Notes: generated from the letters alone by a model not told the origin. Positions 1 through 9,060 are shown, counted from the stretch's first letter. The stretch: DNA of 64,000 nt from Pontixanthobacter aquaemixtae (GCF_009827395.1 NZ_WTYX01000001.1:1245722-1309721); one strand, 5' to 3'. Made by a program: numbers and translations.

Positions 1-47
1 CAAGCGCCCAATTGCGCAGCGAGAAGTATCAGCGCACAGCGTTTCAT
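1..47 (-). CDS. N-terminus of an exported protein (partial)
   Basis: Only the first 15 complete codons lie in the window; the gene runs off the left edge. On the minus strand an ATG at 47 opens a frame reading MKRCALILLAAQLGA, a typical start of a Sec signal peptide with a positive n-region and a hydrophobic stretch. The ATG overlaps the TGA of the pectate lyase (ATGA), so the two are almost certainly translationally coupled. From position it is probably another exported enzyme of pectin breakdown, but the product cannot be named from these residues. Confidence 0.6.
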   Translation of the reverse strand, partial: MKRCALILLAAQLGA

Positions 48-1375
48 TTGTTGGATTCCCGCATCTCGCGGTCTCTTGGCGAAAGGTGTTCCTGTGCGCC
101 GGCTTTCTGCCCCGGCATAACACCAGACTTTGTGGTCATATCGGACAGATTCCAATCGACCGCGACGAAGGGCGCTTTGGTAGAAGCGAACTCGGGATAG
201 CCGCCTACTTCGCTTTCGGAATCGATGATTTCGCCCCGCCCCTCGGCGATGAAGAACAGCACGCGTGTTTCCATTTCGCTTCTGTCCCAAGGACGCGCGC
301 CCGCGGTGGCAAGCAGGTGCGTTTCGACCTCGATCGACGGCAAGATGGTATAGTCCGACAAATCGTGAAGCGGCGCATCCTGCTGCTTGATCTCGGCCGA
401 AGTCACGCCATACCGGCCGAACATGGGAAGGTCGCTTCCATACCGGTCCACCGCAACGTTATCGTGGCCGTAATAGAGTAGGTCTCCCACCCCGCCGATT
501 GTGAGGAAAGGCAGCCCATCATCGGTGCTGTTGCCACCGCGCAAGACGTTGCCAACCGCGGTCAGCTTTCCGTCCACTGCCCCGTGCCCCGCCCATTCGA
601 GGTCCATGAGGTTGTAGTGAACCGCCCGGTATTGCGGATCGTAAATCAGATTGTTGATCATCAACGCTTCAACGCCCCCTTTGAGCAGCGGCGAGCGTTC
701 GACATTATGCGCCCAGATATTGCCTTCGAAGACGATACCCGTTGCGTTGTCGTGGATGAGCGAACCTTTTGAATGCTCTCCTTTGGGGTGCGTTGAATCG
801 GCAAGGCCTTCGGCGGCAAGGTTCGACCGGAAAACGATGTTTCGGCTTGTTCCCTCGCGCCATTCCTCCACCGTGTCGCCGGTAAAGCGGGGGCCAGAGG
901 CGGACATGTTCTCGTCAATCGCCCAGAAGAAGCTGTTATTTTCAATTACAACGTTGTGCGCTGAACGGGTGGAAAATGCATCCACTTCCCAGCCATGGCG
1001 TTTGGGCAGGCCGTCACTGCCAACGACCACGCGCAGATGTTGAAGCAGCACATCATGCGTTTTCACATCGATCCCGCCGCGAAGGATTGTAATCCCTGGC
1101 GAAGGCGCTGTCTGGCCAGCGATAGTCACAAACGGCTCTGCAATTTCGAGCGTTGATCGCTCCAAATCGATTGCTCCACCTACTTCGAAAACAATGATCC
1201 GGGGGCCTTTGGCAGCAAGCGCTTCGGCAAGGCTACCGGGACCGTCTTTTGCCAAGGTGGTGACGCGGATGATTTTGCCGCCCTTGCCCCCTGATGTGGG
1301 GTCTGGCGGAGACGCATAGACAAGATTTCCGAATACCAGGGCAAGCACGGCAGCAATTTTCAATATGGTCCGCAT
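44..1375 (-). CDS. secreted pectate lyase (PL1-like parallel beta-helix)
   Basis: A 443-residue protein predicted to cleave polygalacturonate by beta-elimination outside the cytoplasm. Residues 1-21 form a signal peptide ending near VYAS. The N-terminal part has the pectate-lyase pattern: a GGKGGKI turn, RVTTL, GSLAEAL, IIVFEVGG and ITIAGQTAPSPG-like strands (read here as VTIAGQTAPSPGI), followed by helix rungs with many N and I residues (VVIENNSFFW, IVFRSN, IVFEGNIW). The length fits this family. It lies 116 bp downstream of the TonB receptor, after an intrinsic terminator, and is coupled by ATGA to the next gene. The context of uronate-catabolic genes supports pectin as substrate. The lyase fold is clear; the exact subfamily is inferred. 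Confidence 0.85.
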   Translation of the reverse strand: MRTILKIAAVLALVFGNLVYASPPDPTSGGKGGKIIRVTTLAKDGPGSLAEALAAKGPRIIVFEVGGAIDLERSTLEIAEPFVTIAGQTAPSPGITILRGGIDVKTHDVLLQHLRVVVGSDGLPKRHGWEVDAFSTRSAHNVVIENNSFFWAIDENMSASGPRFTGDTVEEWREGTSRNIVFRSNLAAEGLADSTHPKGEHSKGSLIHDNATGIVFEGNIWAHNVERSPLLKGGVEALMINNLIYDPQYRAVHYNLMDLEWAGHGAVDGKLTAVGNVLRGGNSTDDGLPFLTIGGVGDLLYYGHDNVAVDRYGSDLPMFGRYGVTSAEIKQQDAPLHDLSDYTILPSIEVETHLLATAGARPWDRSEMETRVLFFIAEGRGEIIDSESEVGGYPEFASTKAPFVAVDWNLSDMTTKSGVMPGQKAGAQEHLSPRDREMRESNK

Positions 1376-1431
1376 GACATCCTCACTTTATTCTATTCTT
1401 GCCGGTCAATCGATGGCTCGGCTGTGCGCAC

Positions 1432-1469
1432 AAAAAAGCCGCCGGCGTGAGGAGAGTCGCGCCGGCGGC
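1432..1469 (-). terminator. intrinsic terminator after the TonB receptor gene
   Basis: Read on the minus strand, a perfect 10-bp GC-rich stem (GCCGCCGGCG pairing with CGCCGGCGGC, arms 1460-1469 and 1438-1447) with a 12-nt loop is followed at once by six T residues (1437-1432). It starts about 22 nt after the receptor stop codon. This is a textbook Rho-independent terminator and separates receptor transcription from the pectate lyase gene, which would then need its own promoter or read-through. Confidence 0.9.
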
Positions 1470-1491
1470 CTATCAAGTCAATTCTACCGGC

Positions 1492-4236
1492 TCAGAAGCT
1501 GTAACGCGCACCGAGCAGGAAGTTGCGACCCGTATGGTGGTAGAGTGTCGGCAGATTCAGCACATCGAATGTCTGAAACTCGAACTCGTCGGTCAAGTTG
1601 ATCGCTTCGAAGGTGACTTCGACCTGATCTGTCAGCTGGTAGGAAGCCGAGAAATCGAGGTTGAAAGTCGAACCGACGCCGCGCGATTCGCGCCCTTCGG
1701 TCCGTCCGCTCGCATTAGGAAGCCGGGTGAGATAGGCATCGCGATAGGCACCGGTAACACGTGCCGCAAACTTCTCATCTTCATAATAGAGCGTTGCGTT
1801 GAACGAGTTTGGCGAGAAGCCGATAATGTCGTCCGAATTGACGTAGGTGTAGTTACCGACGAACCCGAAATTATCCAGACCGGAACCAAGGAAGGTAAAC
1901 GGAGTCTGGAAAATCACTTCCAGACCTTTCACCTTCGCATCGTCACCGTTGACCTGCTGGTTGATATCAACCCGCGGGTCCTGTCCTGCAGAGAGCAGTT
2001 GCGCCAGCGGACTGGTGGGAGAAGCAACGCTGTTTGGCAGGCCGGTCTGGCTAAACGTGGTTTCGATGGTATCGGCCTGTTGGAAGAACGAAGAAATGTC
2101 CTTCTGGAACAATGCCAGAGCGAGCAGTGCTTCCGGTTGGAAGTACCATTCGATGCTGATGTCATAGGTCCAGGCACGGAACGGATCGAGGCCAGGATTA
2201 CCCAGGCTGAAGTTGAACGGAGGACCGTTAAACGTGTCGATCGAACCGCCAGGCGTCAGGTCACCCAATTCGGGGCGAGCCATTACCTTGGCGATGCCGC
2301 CACGGATAAGCAGATCCGGTGTCGGCTCGAGAACCACGTTGAAAGCAGGAAGCCAATCGTCATAGCTGCGATCGATGGTTACTTCGTCAGTGCCGTTCAC
2401 GAAGCCGGTCGACGAAACATTGGTTTCAACAAACCGCACGCCGAAGTCACCGCGAACAGGCATATCGCCGAGCGTAAGATCGAAATCGGCCTGAACAAAT
2501 CCGCCGTAATCGGTTTCTACAACGCTGCGCGTATCCTGTGCCCGCACAACCGGCGGGATGCTGAACAGGTTGATGGCGTTGACTGCCGCATCAAAGTTCG
2601 GCGTGACCCATGTGCGATCGGTCCCGGCTGGAAGCCCCAATCCGCTGCCGTAGCCACTGAGCAGGTTAGCCAAGCTTGCATCGACAGCGATCGGGCCTGT
2701 TCCGGTGATGTCAGAAACATCACCTTCTGCACGACCTTCAAACGTTTCGAACTTGAAGCGTTTGTAGCTGAAGCCGGTTTTGAGAGTGAGCGATGGGCTT
2801 ACTTCCCATTCCAGATTTGGCTGGAACGTATCGTAGCTGTTGTCCACACCCTGAGGGCGGTTCCTATATTGCGTGAACAGGAAGGACGACGGATCGGTTA
2901 CGTCGAAATTGCCAAAGCTGATATCGGGAGTGTTGAAGCTGTTGGTGAAATCGTAGCTGTAACCACTAACCGGCGTGGCCGCGTCGAAGAAGATCGTCGC
3001 TTGCTGCGGGATGCTCAGATCTGAACGGGAGATACCGCCAAGAACATTCAACCGGAAAGTATCGGTGAATTCATGTTCCAGCTCACCGGTGATCTGGAAA
3101 TATTCTGTGTTCAGCTTGTCCCGGCGGTGCTCGCTGCGAACTGGAATGATACCGTTCGCGGCGTCTGCCTGAATGTCAGCCACCAACCGCGTAATCACAC
3201 CATCGCCATTGATCGTGTAATCGGTCACATCGAGATTGTCGGTGTTGGAACGGATGAAGACCTCGAGGAATTCCTCCGAACGGTCGCCTTTAAAGTCGGA
3301 ATAAAGACCGTCAAAGCTGATCGTTGTATTGTCGCCCGGACGGAATTGGAGCGAACCGGTAATTCCGAGACGCTGCTGGTCATAGTCCAGACGGCCATAG
3401 CGCGGAATGCGCGCATACCATGCGTTGCGCAGTTCCTCGCAGGCACCGCCAGTGGGGTTGCCGGCGCAATTTTGGCCCAGCGCCGAACGGAATGTGGCGA
3501 AGTCATCGAAACGGACGGTCGAGAAGCCTTCTTCGCGGATCAGACGATCCTGGAAAGCGACCGACAGCAACGCGCCGAAAGTCTCGTCATCGTTGGTGTA
3601 AGACAGCAGACCTGCAACGCGCGGACCCAAATCCTCTGCAAGGTCGTTATATTGCGCCTGCGCGCTCAATGCACCGGTCAGGCCCGCGCCGTAATCGAAG
3701 GGTCGGCCAGTGCGAAGTTCAACATTGGCACCCAGCGAGCCTTCTTCAATTTCCGCCGACTGCGTTTTGCGAACGGCCAATTCGTTGAAGAGTTCAGACG
3801 CGAATACGTTGAAGTCAAAAGCGCGGCTTCTGTTCGTGCCACCCGAAGCGTCGGAGCCGCCGCTGGTAGACAGCGCTTCAAGACCGTTCACGCGAACGCG
3901 GGTAAAGGTACCACCCAGACCGCGCACGGTAATCCGCCGGCCCTCGCCCGCCTGCCTGTCGATTGCAACACCGGGAATGCGTTGCAACGATTCCGCCAGG
4001 TTAAGATCAGGAAAGTCCGCAATGTCTTCCGCAACAATCACATCGACAACACCGGTTGCCTCGCGCTTTGTATCCAGCGCTTCGTCAAGACTTTGGCGGA
4101 AACCGGTTACAACGATTGTATTGTCGTCTTCAGCGGCAGTCTCACCTGTATCTTGCGCGATCGCGGCCACTGGGCATGAAATCGCGAACAGCGAAGCCCC
4201 TGTAAGCGCAGCCTTTTTGATGAATTCGAATCGCAT
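1492..4236 (-). CDS. TonB-dependent receptor, likely for pectin oligomers
   Basis: A 914-residue outer-membrane active transporter. A signal peptide (MRFEFIKKAALTGASLFAIS...) ends at AIAQ, followed by an acidic linker, a TonB-box-like IVVTGFR, and a plug domain with LNLAESLQRIPGV, ITVRGLGG and VNGLEA motifs typical of the Xanthomonas/Caulobacter receptor family. The rest is a long beta-barrel ending in YSF, with a terminal aromatic residue. The ATG at 4236 is chosen because a GGGAGG Shine-Dalgarno sits just upstream; an in-frame start at 4308 would add 24 unlikely residues before the signal peptide. Operator-like half-sites lie 35-80 bp upstream. It sits beside pectate lyase and uronate genes, so oligogalacturonide uptake is the inferred role. 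Confidence 0.88.
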   Translation of the reverse strand: MRFEFIKKAALTGASLFAISCPVAAIAQDTGETAAEDDNTIVVTGFRQSLDEALDTKREATGVVDVIVAEDIADFPDLNLAESLQRIPGVAIDRQAGEGRRITVRGLGGTFTRVRVNGLEALSTSGGSDASGGTNRSRAFDFNVFASELFNELAVRKTQSAEIEEGSLGANVELRTGRPFDYGAGLTGALSAQAQYNDLAEDLGPRVAGLLSYTNDDETFGALLSVAFQDRLIREEGFSTVRFDDFATFRSALGQNCAGNPTGGACEELRNAWYARIPRYGRLDYDQQRLGITGSLQFRPGDNTTISFDGLYSDFKGDRSEEFLEVFIRSNTDNLDVTDYTINGDGVITRLVADIQADAANGIIPVRSEHRRDKLNTEYFQITGELEHEFTDTFRLNVLGGISRSDLSIPQQATIFFDAATPVSGYSYDFTNSFNTPDISFGNFDVTDPSSFLFTQYRNRPQGVDNSYDTFQPNLEWEVSPSLTLKTGFSYKRFKFETFEGRAEGDVSDITGTGPIAVDASLANLLSGYGSGLGLPAGTDRTWVTPNFDAAVNAINLFSIPPVVRAQDTRSVVETDYGGFVQADFDLTLGDMPVRGDFGVRFVETNVSSTGFVNGTDEVTIDRSYDDWLPAFNVVLEPTPDLLIRGGIAKVMARPELGDLTPGGSIDTFNGPPFNFSLGNPGLDPFRAWTYDISIEWYFQPEALLALALFQKDISSFFQQADTIETTFSQTGLPNSVASPTSPLAQLLSAGQDPRVDINQQVNGDDAKVKGLEVIFQTPFTFLGSGLDNFGFVGNYTYVNSDDIIGFSPNSFNATLYYEDEKFAARVTGAYRDAYLTRLPNASGRTEGRESRGVGSTFNLDFSASYQLTDQVEVTFEAINLTDEFEFQTFDVLNLPTLYHHTGRNFLLGARYSF

Positions 4237-4600
4237 TCTAGAACCTCCCAAACACCTCTGTAATCCCAAGAAACCGGTGTCATTTTTTTGACTTGATACC
4301 GGTGTCATTTTTGGTATCTATGCCAATTGAAGGCATTTGGCAAGGGGGTTGACCGGCAAAAATTGTCGGCAACAGTGAGGATGGGATGAGGAACAGCGAT
4401 CTCAGATCGGCGTCAGCCGCAGTCGGCGTCCCCGCACCCGTGAGTGTGGCAACCGTCCTTTCTAGGTCGCGGCACACCCTTGAACGCGCCCCACACATAA
4501 GCGCATTTTCGCATCCGTCCGGGGCGCTTGGCCAATGGCCAAGGGGTGCAGCCTGCATAAATCCCCGTCCACATGCCACAGATGGCGGAAAGGCCACAAC
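4237..4600. other. intergenic region between divergent receptor and TRAP genes
   Basis: This 364-bp stretch holds the promoters of the receptor (minus) and the TRAP operon (plus). I see no gene in it. Apart from the operator cluster near 4271-4318, it contains an imperfect 7-3-7 dyad, CCGGCAA-AAA-TTGTCGG, at 4353-4369 (one mismatched pair), which could be a second regulator site. No convincing -35/-10 pair can be assigned by eye. Confidence 0.6.
4271..4318. promoter_or_regulatory. candidate operator cluster upstream of the TonB receptor
   Basis: Two copies of an ACCGGTGTCA core lie 25 bp apart (AAACCGGTGTCA at 4271-4282 and TGATACCGGTGTCA at 4294-4307), followed by an isolated half-site GGTATC at 4313-4318. 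The second copy is a near-perfect palindrome around CCGG (ideal form TGATACCGGTATCA), the shape of a LacI- or GntR-type operator. The same half-sites recur between uxaA and uxaC. The repeats are seen directly; the regulator is not in the window and its identity is unknown. Confidence 0.6.
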
Positions 4601-5611
4601 ATGACAAAGGGAATGCCTATGCTACCCAGACGAACGGTATTGGCCGGATCACTTACATTGGCCGCCGGCGCTCTGCTGCCTGCTTGCAAACCCGTCATGT
4701 CGGGAATGCTAACGGGCGCGGATGCACATCCCGCAACCTATCCGACAGTTCGCGCTGTCGAATTCATGGGCCGATATCTTGCAGAAAGAACCAATGGCAG
4801 GCTTGGCATCAAAGTTTATGCAGGCGGTCAGTTGGGCAATGAAACCGATACGCTGGAAATCACCAGCTTCGGCGGTATCGATCTCAACCGGGTCAATTTC
4901 GCGCCGCTCAACAGTATAGAGCCGATGACCCTGCCCTTCTCTCTCCCGTTCATTTTCGATTCGGTTTCGCATATGCGCCGCGTGGTCGACAGCGAAGTGG
5001 GTAACGAAGTGCTGGCGTCGCTAGAGCAGCACAAGCTGATCGGCCTGTGCATCTACGATTCCGGCGCGCGCAGTTTCTACAACGTTCGCAGAGCGATCAC
5101 GCAGCCTTCCGATATGGAAGGGCTCAAGATCCGCGTTCCCGCGTCCGACCTGTATATCGCCATGGTCAATGCGCTTGGGGCAAATGCTGTACCGATCCCA
5201 TTTGGCGAGATTTACCAGTCGCTGGCACAAGGCGTAATCGACGGTGCGGAGAACAACTGGCCCACTTTCGTGGGAGAACGGCACTACGAAGTCGCTGGCT
5301 ACCTCAGCCTGACACAGCATCTTCTTACACCGGAAGCGCTCGTGATGAGCAAAGTAAGCTGGGACCGCCTTTCAGCGGAAGACCAGGCCCTTCTGCGCGA
5401 AGCGGCCAAGGCTTCCGTGATTGAAATGAGACGCTTGTGGGACATCCGCGTCGACGAAGCTAAGGCCGCTGTCGCTGCTTCCGATGTGAAAGTGAACGAA
5501 GTCGACACACAGCCTTTCGCCGATCTCATGCGCCCCGTCTGGGACCAGTTTATCACCTCACCGGCCCAGCAAAGCGTGGTCGAGCGCGTTCTTGAAATGA
5601 AGGAGGGGTAA
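4601..5611 (+). CDS. dctP: TRAP transporter solute-binding protein (DctP family)
   Basis: A 336-residue periplasmic receptor of a TRAP transporter, binding an organic acid and delivering it to the DctQM membrane subunits. The N-terminus MTKGMPMLPRRTVLAG... carries an RR pair and ends in a lipobox-like LLPAC, so it may be a membrane-anchored lipoprotein. Family features include GRLGIKVYAGGQLGNE near residue 75, LPFIF, and the GLKIRVP...PIPFGEIYQSLAQGVIDGAENN block that lines the ligand site. The ATG at 4601 has GGAAAGG about 8 nt upstream; 4613 and 4619 are in-frame alternatives. It heads a dctPQM operon inside uronate genes, so galacturonate or glucuronate is the likely ligand (inference). 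Confidence 0.88.
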   Translation: MTKGMPMLPRRTVLAGSLTLAAGALLPACKPVMSGMLTGADAHPATYPTVRAVEFMGRYLAERTNGRLGIKVYAGGQLGNETDTLEITSFGGIDLNRVNFAPLNSIEPMTLPFSLPFIFDSVSHMRRVVDSEVGNEVLASLEQHKLIGLCIYDSGARSFYNVRRAITQPSDMEGLKIRVPASDLYIAMVNALGANAVPIPFGEIYQSLAQGVIDGAENNWPTFVGERHYEVAGYLSLTQHLLTPEALVMSKVSWDRLSAEDQALLREAAKASVIEMRRLWDIRVDEAKAAVAASDVKVNEVDTQPFADLMRPVWDQFITSPAQQSVVERVLEMKEG

Positions 5612-5613
5612 TC

Positions 5614-6093
5614 ATGGCTGCGTCCATTTCCCGCTTGTTGGTCGCTTTCGGCTCCATCGGACTGCTTGCCATGACGGCGATCATCGGGTGGCAGGTCCTC
5701 GGGCGTTTCGTGCTCAATTCCAGTCCGTCTTGGACAGAGCAGGCATCGCTGATCATGATGATCTGGTACGTAATGTTCGCCGCGGCGGCGGGCGTTTATG
5801 AAGGCTTTCATATTCGCATCGCGCTGCTCGAAGAGAAATTCGGTGATCGTGCGCGGCCGCTCTTGCGGCTCGTGGCAATTGTCATCGCGATCGTCGGACT
5901 TGTTCTGTTGGTTTACGGAGCGCAGCTGTGCTGGGCGGTTCGCTCCAACGTCGTGCCATCGCTCGGGATCAGCCGGGCGGTTGCCTACATCCCCCTTCCC
6001 GTTTCCGGTCTGCTCATGGCGCTGTTCGCCTTGCCGCAGATAATGACCGGTCGCCATCCGGCCGAAATGTCACAAGAATTGGAGGCAAAATAA
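5614..6093 (+). CDS. dctQ: TRAP transporter small membrane subunit (DctQ)
   Basis: A 159-residue protein with four hydrophobic helices, matching the DctQ family in size and topology. The motif SPSWTEQASLIMMIWYVMFAAAAG around residues 33-56 is the hallmark of this subunit, and FHIRIALLEEKF follows. It starts 2 nt after dctP behind a strong AGGAGGGG ribosome site (5601-5608) and overlaps dctM by one base (TAATG). It forms a complex with DctM in the inner membrane. Confidence 0.9.
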   Translation: MAASISRLLVAFGSIGLLAMTAIIGWQVLGRFVLNSSPSWTEQASLIMMIWYVMFAAAAGVYEGFHIRIALLEEKFGDRARPLLRLVAIVIAIVGLVLLVYGAQLCWAVRSNVVPSLGISRAVAYIPLPVSGLLMALFALPQIMTGRHPAEMSQELEAK

Positions 6094-7376
6094 TGGAGCT
6101 TCTCGTTCTCTTCGGTGTGCTTTTCATCCTGCTCATTCTGGGCGTGCCGGTCGCATTCTCTCTGCTCGCTGCCGCTCTCGCCTGTTTTCTGGCAATGGGC
6201 ATCCCGCCAATTGTCGCGGTTCAAAGGGTCGCGTCGGGCATCAGCGTGTTCACGCTCATGGCAATTCCGTTTTTCATTTTTGCCGGTGATCTGATGTACC
6301 GAGCGGGCATCGCGGAACGATTGGTGCGCGTTGCGGACGCGGCAATCGGCCGGGTCCGCGGCGGGCTTGGTATCGTTGATGTTGGCGCCTCGATGATGTT
6401 CGGCGCTGTTTCGGGATCGGCAATTGCCAGCGCATCGGCCATCGGTTCGACCATGGTTCCGCTGATGAATGACAAAGGGTATCCAAAGGACTACGCCGTC
6501 AACGTCACAGTGACAGCCGCGATTGTCGGCCTGTTGATCCCTCCATCGCACAATATGATTATTTATTCTGCGGCATCGGGGATCGGCGTTTCGATCGGCG
6601 ACCTGTTTCTTGCGGGTGTCATTCCGGGAATTCTGACCGGTACAATGCTCATGCTCGTCGCCTGGCTTGTGGCGCGGAAACGCAAACTGCCGACCGGGCG
6701 CTTCCCGGGTTGGCGCGAATTCATTCGTGCAACCGCCTATGCTATTCCCGGCCTTATGACCGCCGTGATCATCATGGGCGGAATTCTGAGCGGATTCTTC
6801 ACCCCGACCGAAAGTTCGGCAATCGCAGTCATCTATACGATGATTATCGGCACCTTCGTGTATCGCAGCCTCGGCTGGAAAGGCATGTGGGAAGCCGCGG
6901 GCAAATCGGTGCGCACCGCATCCATGGTGCTGTTTATCATTGCGGCGGCCACTGCCTTCGGCTTCGCTCTGGCGCTTCTGGAAGTACCCGCCGCACTGGG
7001 CGCGCTGATCGGCGTGATGACCGAAAACCCGATTCTGACACTGCTGATCATCAATTTGATGTTGCTGGCGCTGGGCACATTTATGGACATGGCCCCGCTC
7101 ATCGTGATCACCACGCCGATCTTTCTGCCCGTTGCGATGGGCGTTGGCGTGGACCCGGTTCACTTCGGGATCATCATGATGCTCAATCTCGGTATTGGTC
7201 TGGTCACTCCACCGGTTGGATCGGTGTTGTTCGTTGGATCTGCCGTGGGAAAAATTCCGGTAACGTCGCTCGTCCGGACGATCTGGCCGTTCTATCTCAC
7301 CCTGATCCTGGCGCTGATTGTCATCACTTTCGTGCCGTCCCTGTCGCTTTGGCTGCCGGGCAGCTTCGCGAACTAA
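6093..7376 (+). CDS. dctM: TRAP transporter large permease subunit (DctM)
   Basis: A 427-residue permease with about 12 hydrophobic segments, the ion-coupled channel of the TRAP system. Family motifs include PFFIFAGDLMYRAGIAERLV (about 59-78), FGAVSGSAIASASAIGS, GLLIPPSHNMIIYS, FFTPTESSAIAVIY and GLVTPPVGSVLFVG. The ATG at 6093 shares one base with the stop of dctQ and has GGAGG just upstream; a longer in-frame reading from 5928 would overlap dctQ fully and is rejected. Its stop codon directly abuts the stop codon of the convergent uxaA gene with no base between them. Confidence 0.92.
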   Translation: MELLVLFGVLFILLILGVPVAFSLLAAALACFLAMGIPPIVAVQRVASGISVFTLMAIPFFIFAGDLMYRAGIAERLVRVADAAIGRVRGGLGIVDVGASMMFGAVSGSAIASASAIGSTMVPLMNDKGYPKDYAVNVTVTAAIVGLLIPPSHNMIIYSAASGIGVSIGDLFLAGVIPGILTGTMLMLVAWLVARKRKLPTGRFPGWREFIRATAYAIPGLMTAVIIMGGILSGFFTPTESSAIAVIYTMIIGTFVYRSLGWKGMWEAAGKSVRTASMVLFIIAAATAFGFALALLEVPAALGALIGVMTENPILTLLIINLMLLALGTFMDMAPLIVITTPIFLPVAMGVGVDPVHFGIIMMLNLGIGLVTPPVGSVLFVGSAVGKIPVTSLVRTIWPFYLTLILALIVITFVPSLSLWLPGSFAN

Positions 7377-8900
7377 TCACAGCGTAACGCCGCGCTTCCA
7401 GATGGAGATCACGCGCTGGCCGCTGCGTTCGGCCTGCGTGAAACGCCCTCCGGCAATTGCGATCAGGCTTTCTGCAAAGGCTTCGTCAACCGCATCGGGC
7501 CCTTCGCCCAGCACACGCCCGGCGTCGAAATCGATCCATCCCGGCTTCGATCCGGCGAGCCGCGAGTTGGAGGAAATCTTTACAGTCGGTACAGGGAAAC
7601 CGAGCGGCGTTCCGCGGCCGGTGGTAAACAGGATCATCGTTGCCCCTGCAGCGGCCAGAGCGGTGGATGAAACCGCATCATTGCCCGGCGCTTCGAGCAA
7701 TGTCAGCCCGGCCAGCTTGGCGGTATCTCCGTAGTTGATAACATCGACCAGCGGCGCCTTTCCGCCCTTCTGAACAGCGCCAAGCGACTTTTCTTCCAAA
7801 GTGGTAATTCCGCCTGCGATGTTTCCCGGCGAAGGATTTTCGGAAACAGGCTGCCCCTGTTCGATAAAATAGCGTTTGAAGCGGTTCACCAATTCGCCGG
7901 CCGCGGCGAATATCTCTGCCGAATCCGAACGCGCCAATAGAGCATCCTCTGCGCCAAAGACTTCGGGAATTTCGGTCAGGACCAGCTTTCCGCCTGCTGC
8001 CGAGAGACTGTCGCTAAATCTGCCCAGCAAGGGGTTGGCTGTCAGGCCGGAAAGCGCGTCCGACCCGCCGCATTTCAACCCTACGGTCAGCGCGCTCGCG
8101 GGTGCAGCTTCGCGCTCCAGCGGTTCCAGCGCTTCGACAAGTTCCGCGATGATCGCGAGCAATTCCTCCCGTTCATCCCCTGCTTCCTGCGCGCGCATGC
8201 TGCGCAGTTTGCCTCTGCTTCTTTCCGGCACCAGTTCTATCAACTCGTCCAGCTGGTTGCTTTCGCACCCCAGCCCGACGAGCACGACCCCGCCCGCATT
8301 GGGATTGTCGCACAAAGCGGCAAGAAGCGCTCTGGTTCCGGAAAGATCGTCACCCAGCTGAGAACAGCCATGCGGATGGCCAAATCCGACGATCCCGTCG
8401 AGCTTGCCGCGGTGAATGTCAGAGGCTTCGCGCGCCACCATTTCCACCAGCGGCGCGACGCAGCCTACAGTGGGCAGCAGCCATATTTCATTGCGCGTCG
8501 CAAACCTGCCGTCATCGCGGCGGTATCCGTACCATTCGCCCAAAGACATGGTATCTCTGCTGCCAGAAGATGCGCCGGCAAAGGCCCCGTAATCGAGCTC
8601 TCCCGACAATGCTGTTGCGAGGTTGTGCGAATGGACATGCTCGCCCGGCAGAATATCTGCGGTCGCGAAGCCAATCCGCGAACCGTACCGGATAACGGAA
8701 TCTCCCTTCATATGTTGCTGCAAAGCAAATTTGTGTCCGGCGGGAATGGCATTGATCAGCGGAAAGGTCCGCCCGCCAATCGAGAATTCTTCGCCCTCTG
8801 AAAGCTCGCGCATGGCAATGGCCACGCTGTCATCCCGGTGGCAAAGCCAAACGGCGGGATAGCCATTTTCGGTTGCGGGCGGCTGTGGATTGCTATGCAT
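7377..8900 (-). CDS. uxaA: altronate dehydratase (UxaA family)
   Basis: A 507-residue enzyme expected to dehydrate D-altronate to 2-keto-3-deoxygluconate in the galacturonate isomerase pathway. The N-terminal SAF-type domain has the PLINAIPAGHKFALQ and GFATADILPGEHVHSHN motifs, then a GYRRDDGRFATRNEIWLLPTVGCV block, GFGHPHGCSQLGDD, LGCESNQ, LKCGGSDALSG and the C-terminal FTTGRGTPLGFPVPTVKISSN segment, all typical of UxaA. Length matches E. coli UxaA. The only plausible ATG is at 8900; further in-frame residues up to 9071 cover the operator region and do not resemble the family. It is divergent from uxaC over a 160-bp control region. Confidence 0.92.
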   Translation of the reverse strand: MHSNPQPPATENGYPAVWLCHRDDSVAIAMRELSEGEEFSIGGRTFPLINAIPAGHKFALQQHMKGDSVIRYGSRIGFATADILPGEHVHSHNLATALSGELDYGAFAGASSGSRDTMSLGEWYGYRRDDGRFATRNEIWLLPTVGCVAPLVEMVAREASDIHRGKLDGIVGFGHPHGCSQLGDDLSGTRALLAALCDNPNAGGVVLVGLGCESNQLDELIELVPERSRGKLRSMRAQEAGDEREELLAIIAELVEALEPLEREAAPASALTVGLKCGGSDALSGLTANPLLGRFSDSLSAAGGKLVLTEIPEVFGAEDALLARSDSAEIFAAAGELVNRFKRYFIEQGQPVSENPSPGNIAGGITTLEEKSLGAVQKGGKAPLVDVINYGDTAKLAGLTLLEAPGNDAVSSTALAAAGATMILFTTGRGTPLGFPVPTVKISSNSRLAGSKPGWIDFDAGRVLGEGPDAVDEAFAESLIAIAGGRFTQAERSGQRVISIWKRGVTL

Positions 8901-8970
8901 GTGCAACAAGGCTCTTTCAGCAGGTGTTGAGAGTTGATTTTGTGTCCCGAAAAGGCCAGAAAACAATTGC

Positions 8971-8998
8971 TGACACCGGTTACCATGATTTGGTATCT
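8971..8998. promoter_or_regulatory. candidate operator between uxaA and uxaC
   Basis: TGACACCGGTTACCA (8971-8985) is followed by a half-site in TTTGGTATC (8990-8998). The spacing and half-sites resemble those upstream of the TonB receptor (TGATACCGGTGTCA then TTTTTGGTATC). The site lies about 70 bp before each divergent start region and could control both. The match is visible directly; binding is inference. Confidence 0.55.
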
Positions 8999-9060
8999 TC
9001 AGGCAATCGCCTTCCGGTTTCAGGGCCTGGATATAGGGCAACGCAAACGCAAGGACGTGA

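Noticed and set aside
1399-3024. Long open frame (541 codons) antisense to the TonB receptor
   Set aside because: It is a shadow of the receptor gene: no ribosome site, no recognisable domain, and the minus-strand frame has clear receptor motifs. The same holds for the frame at 3073-4179.
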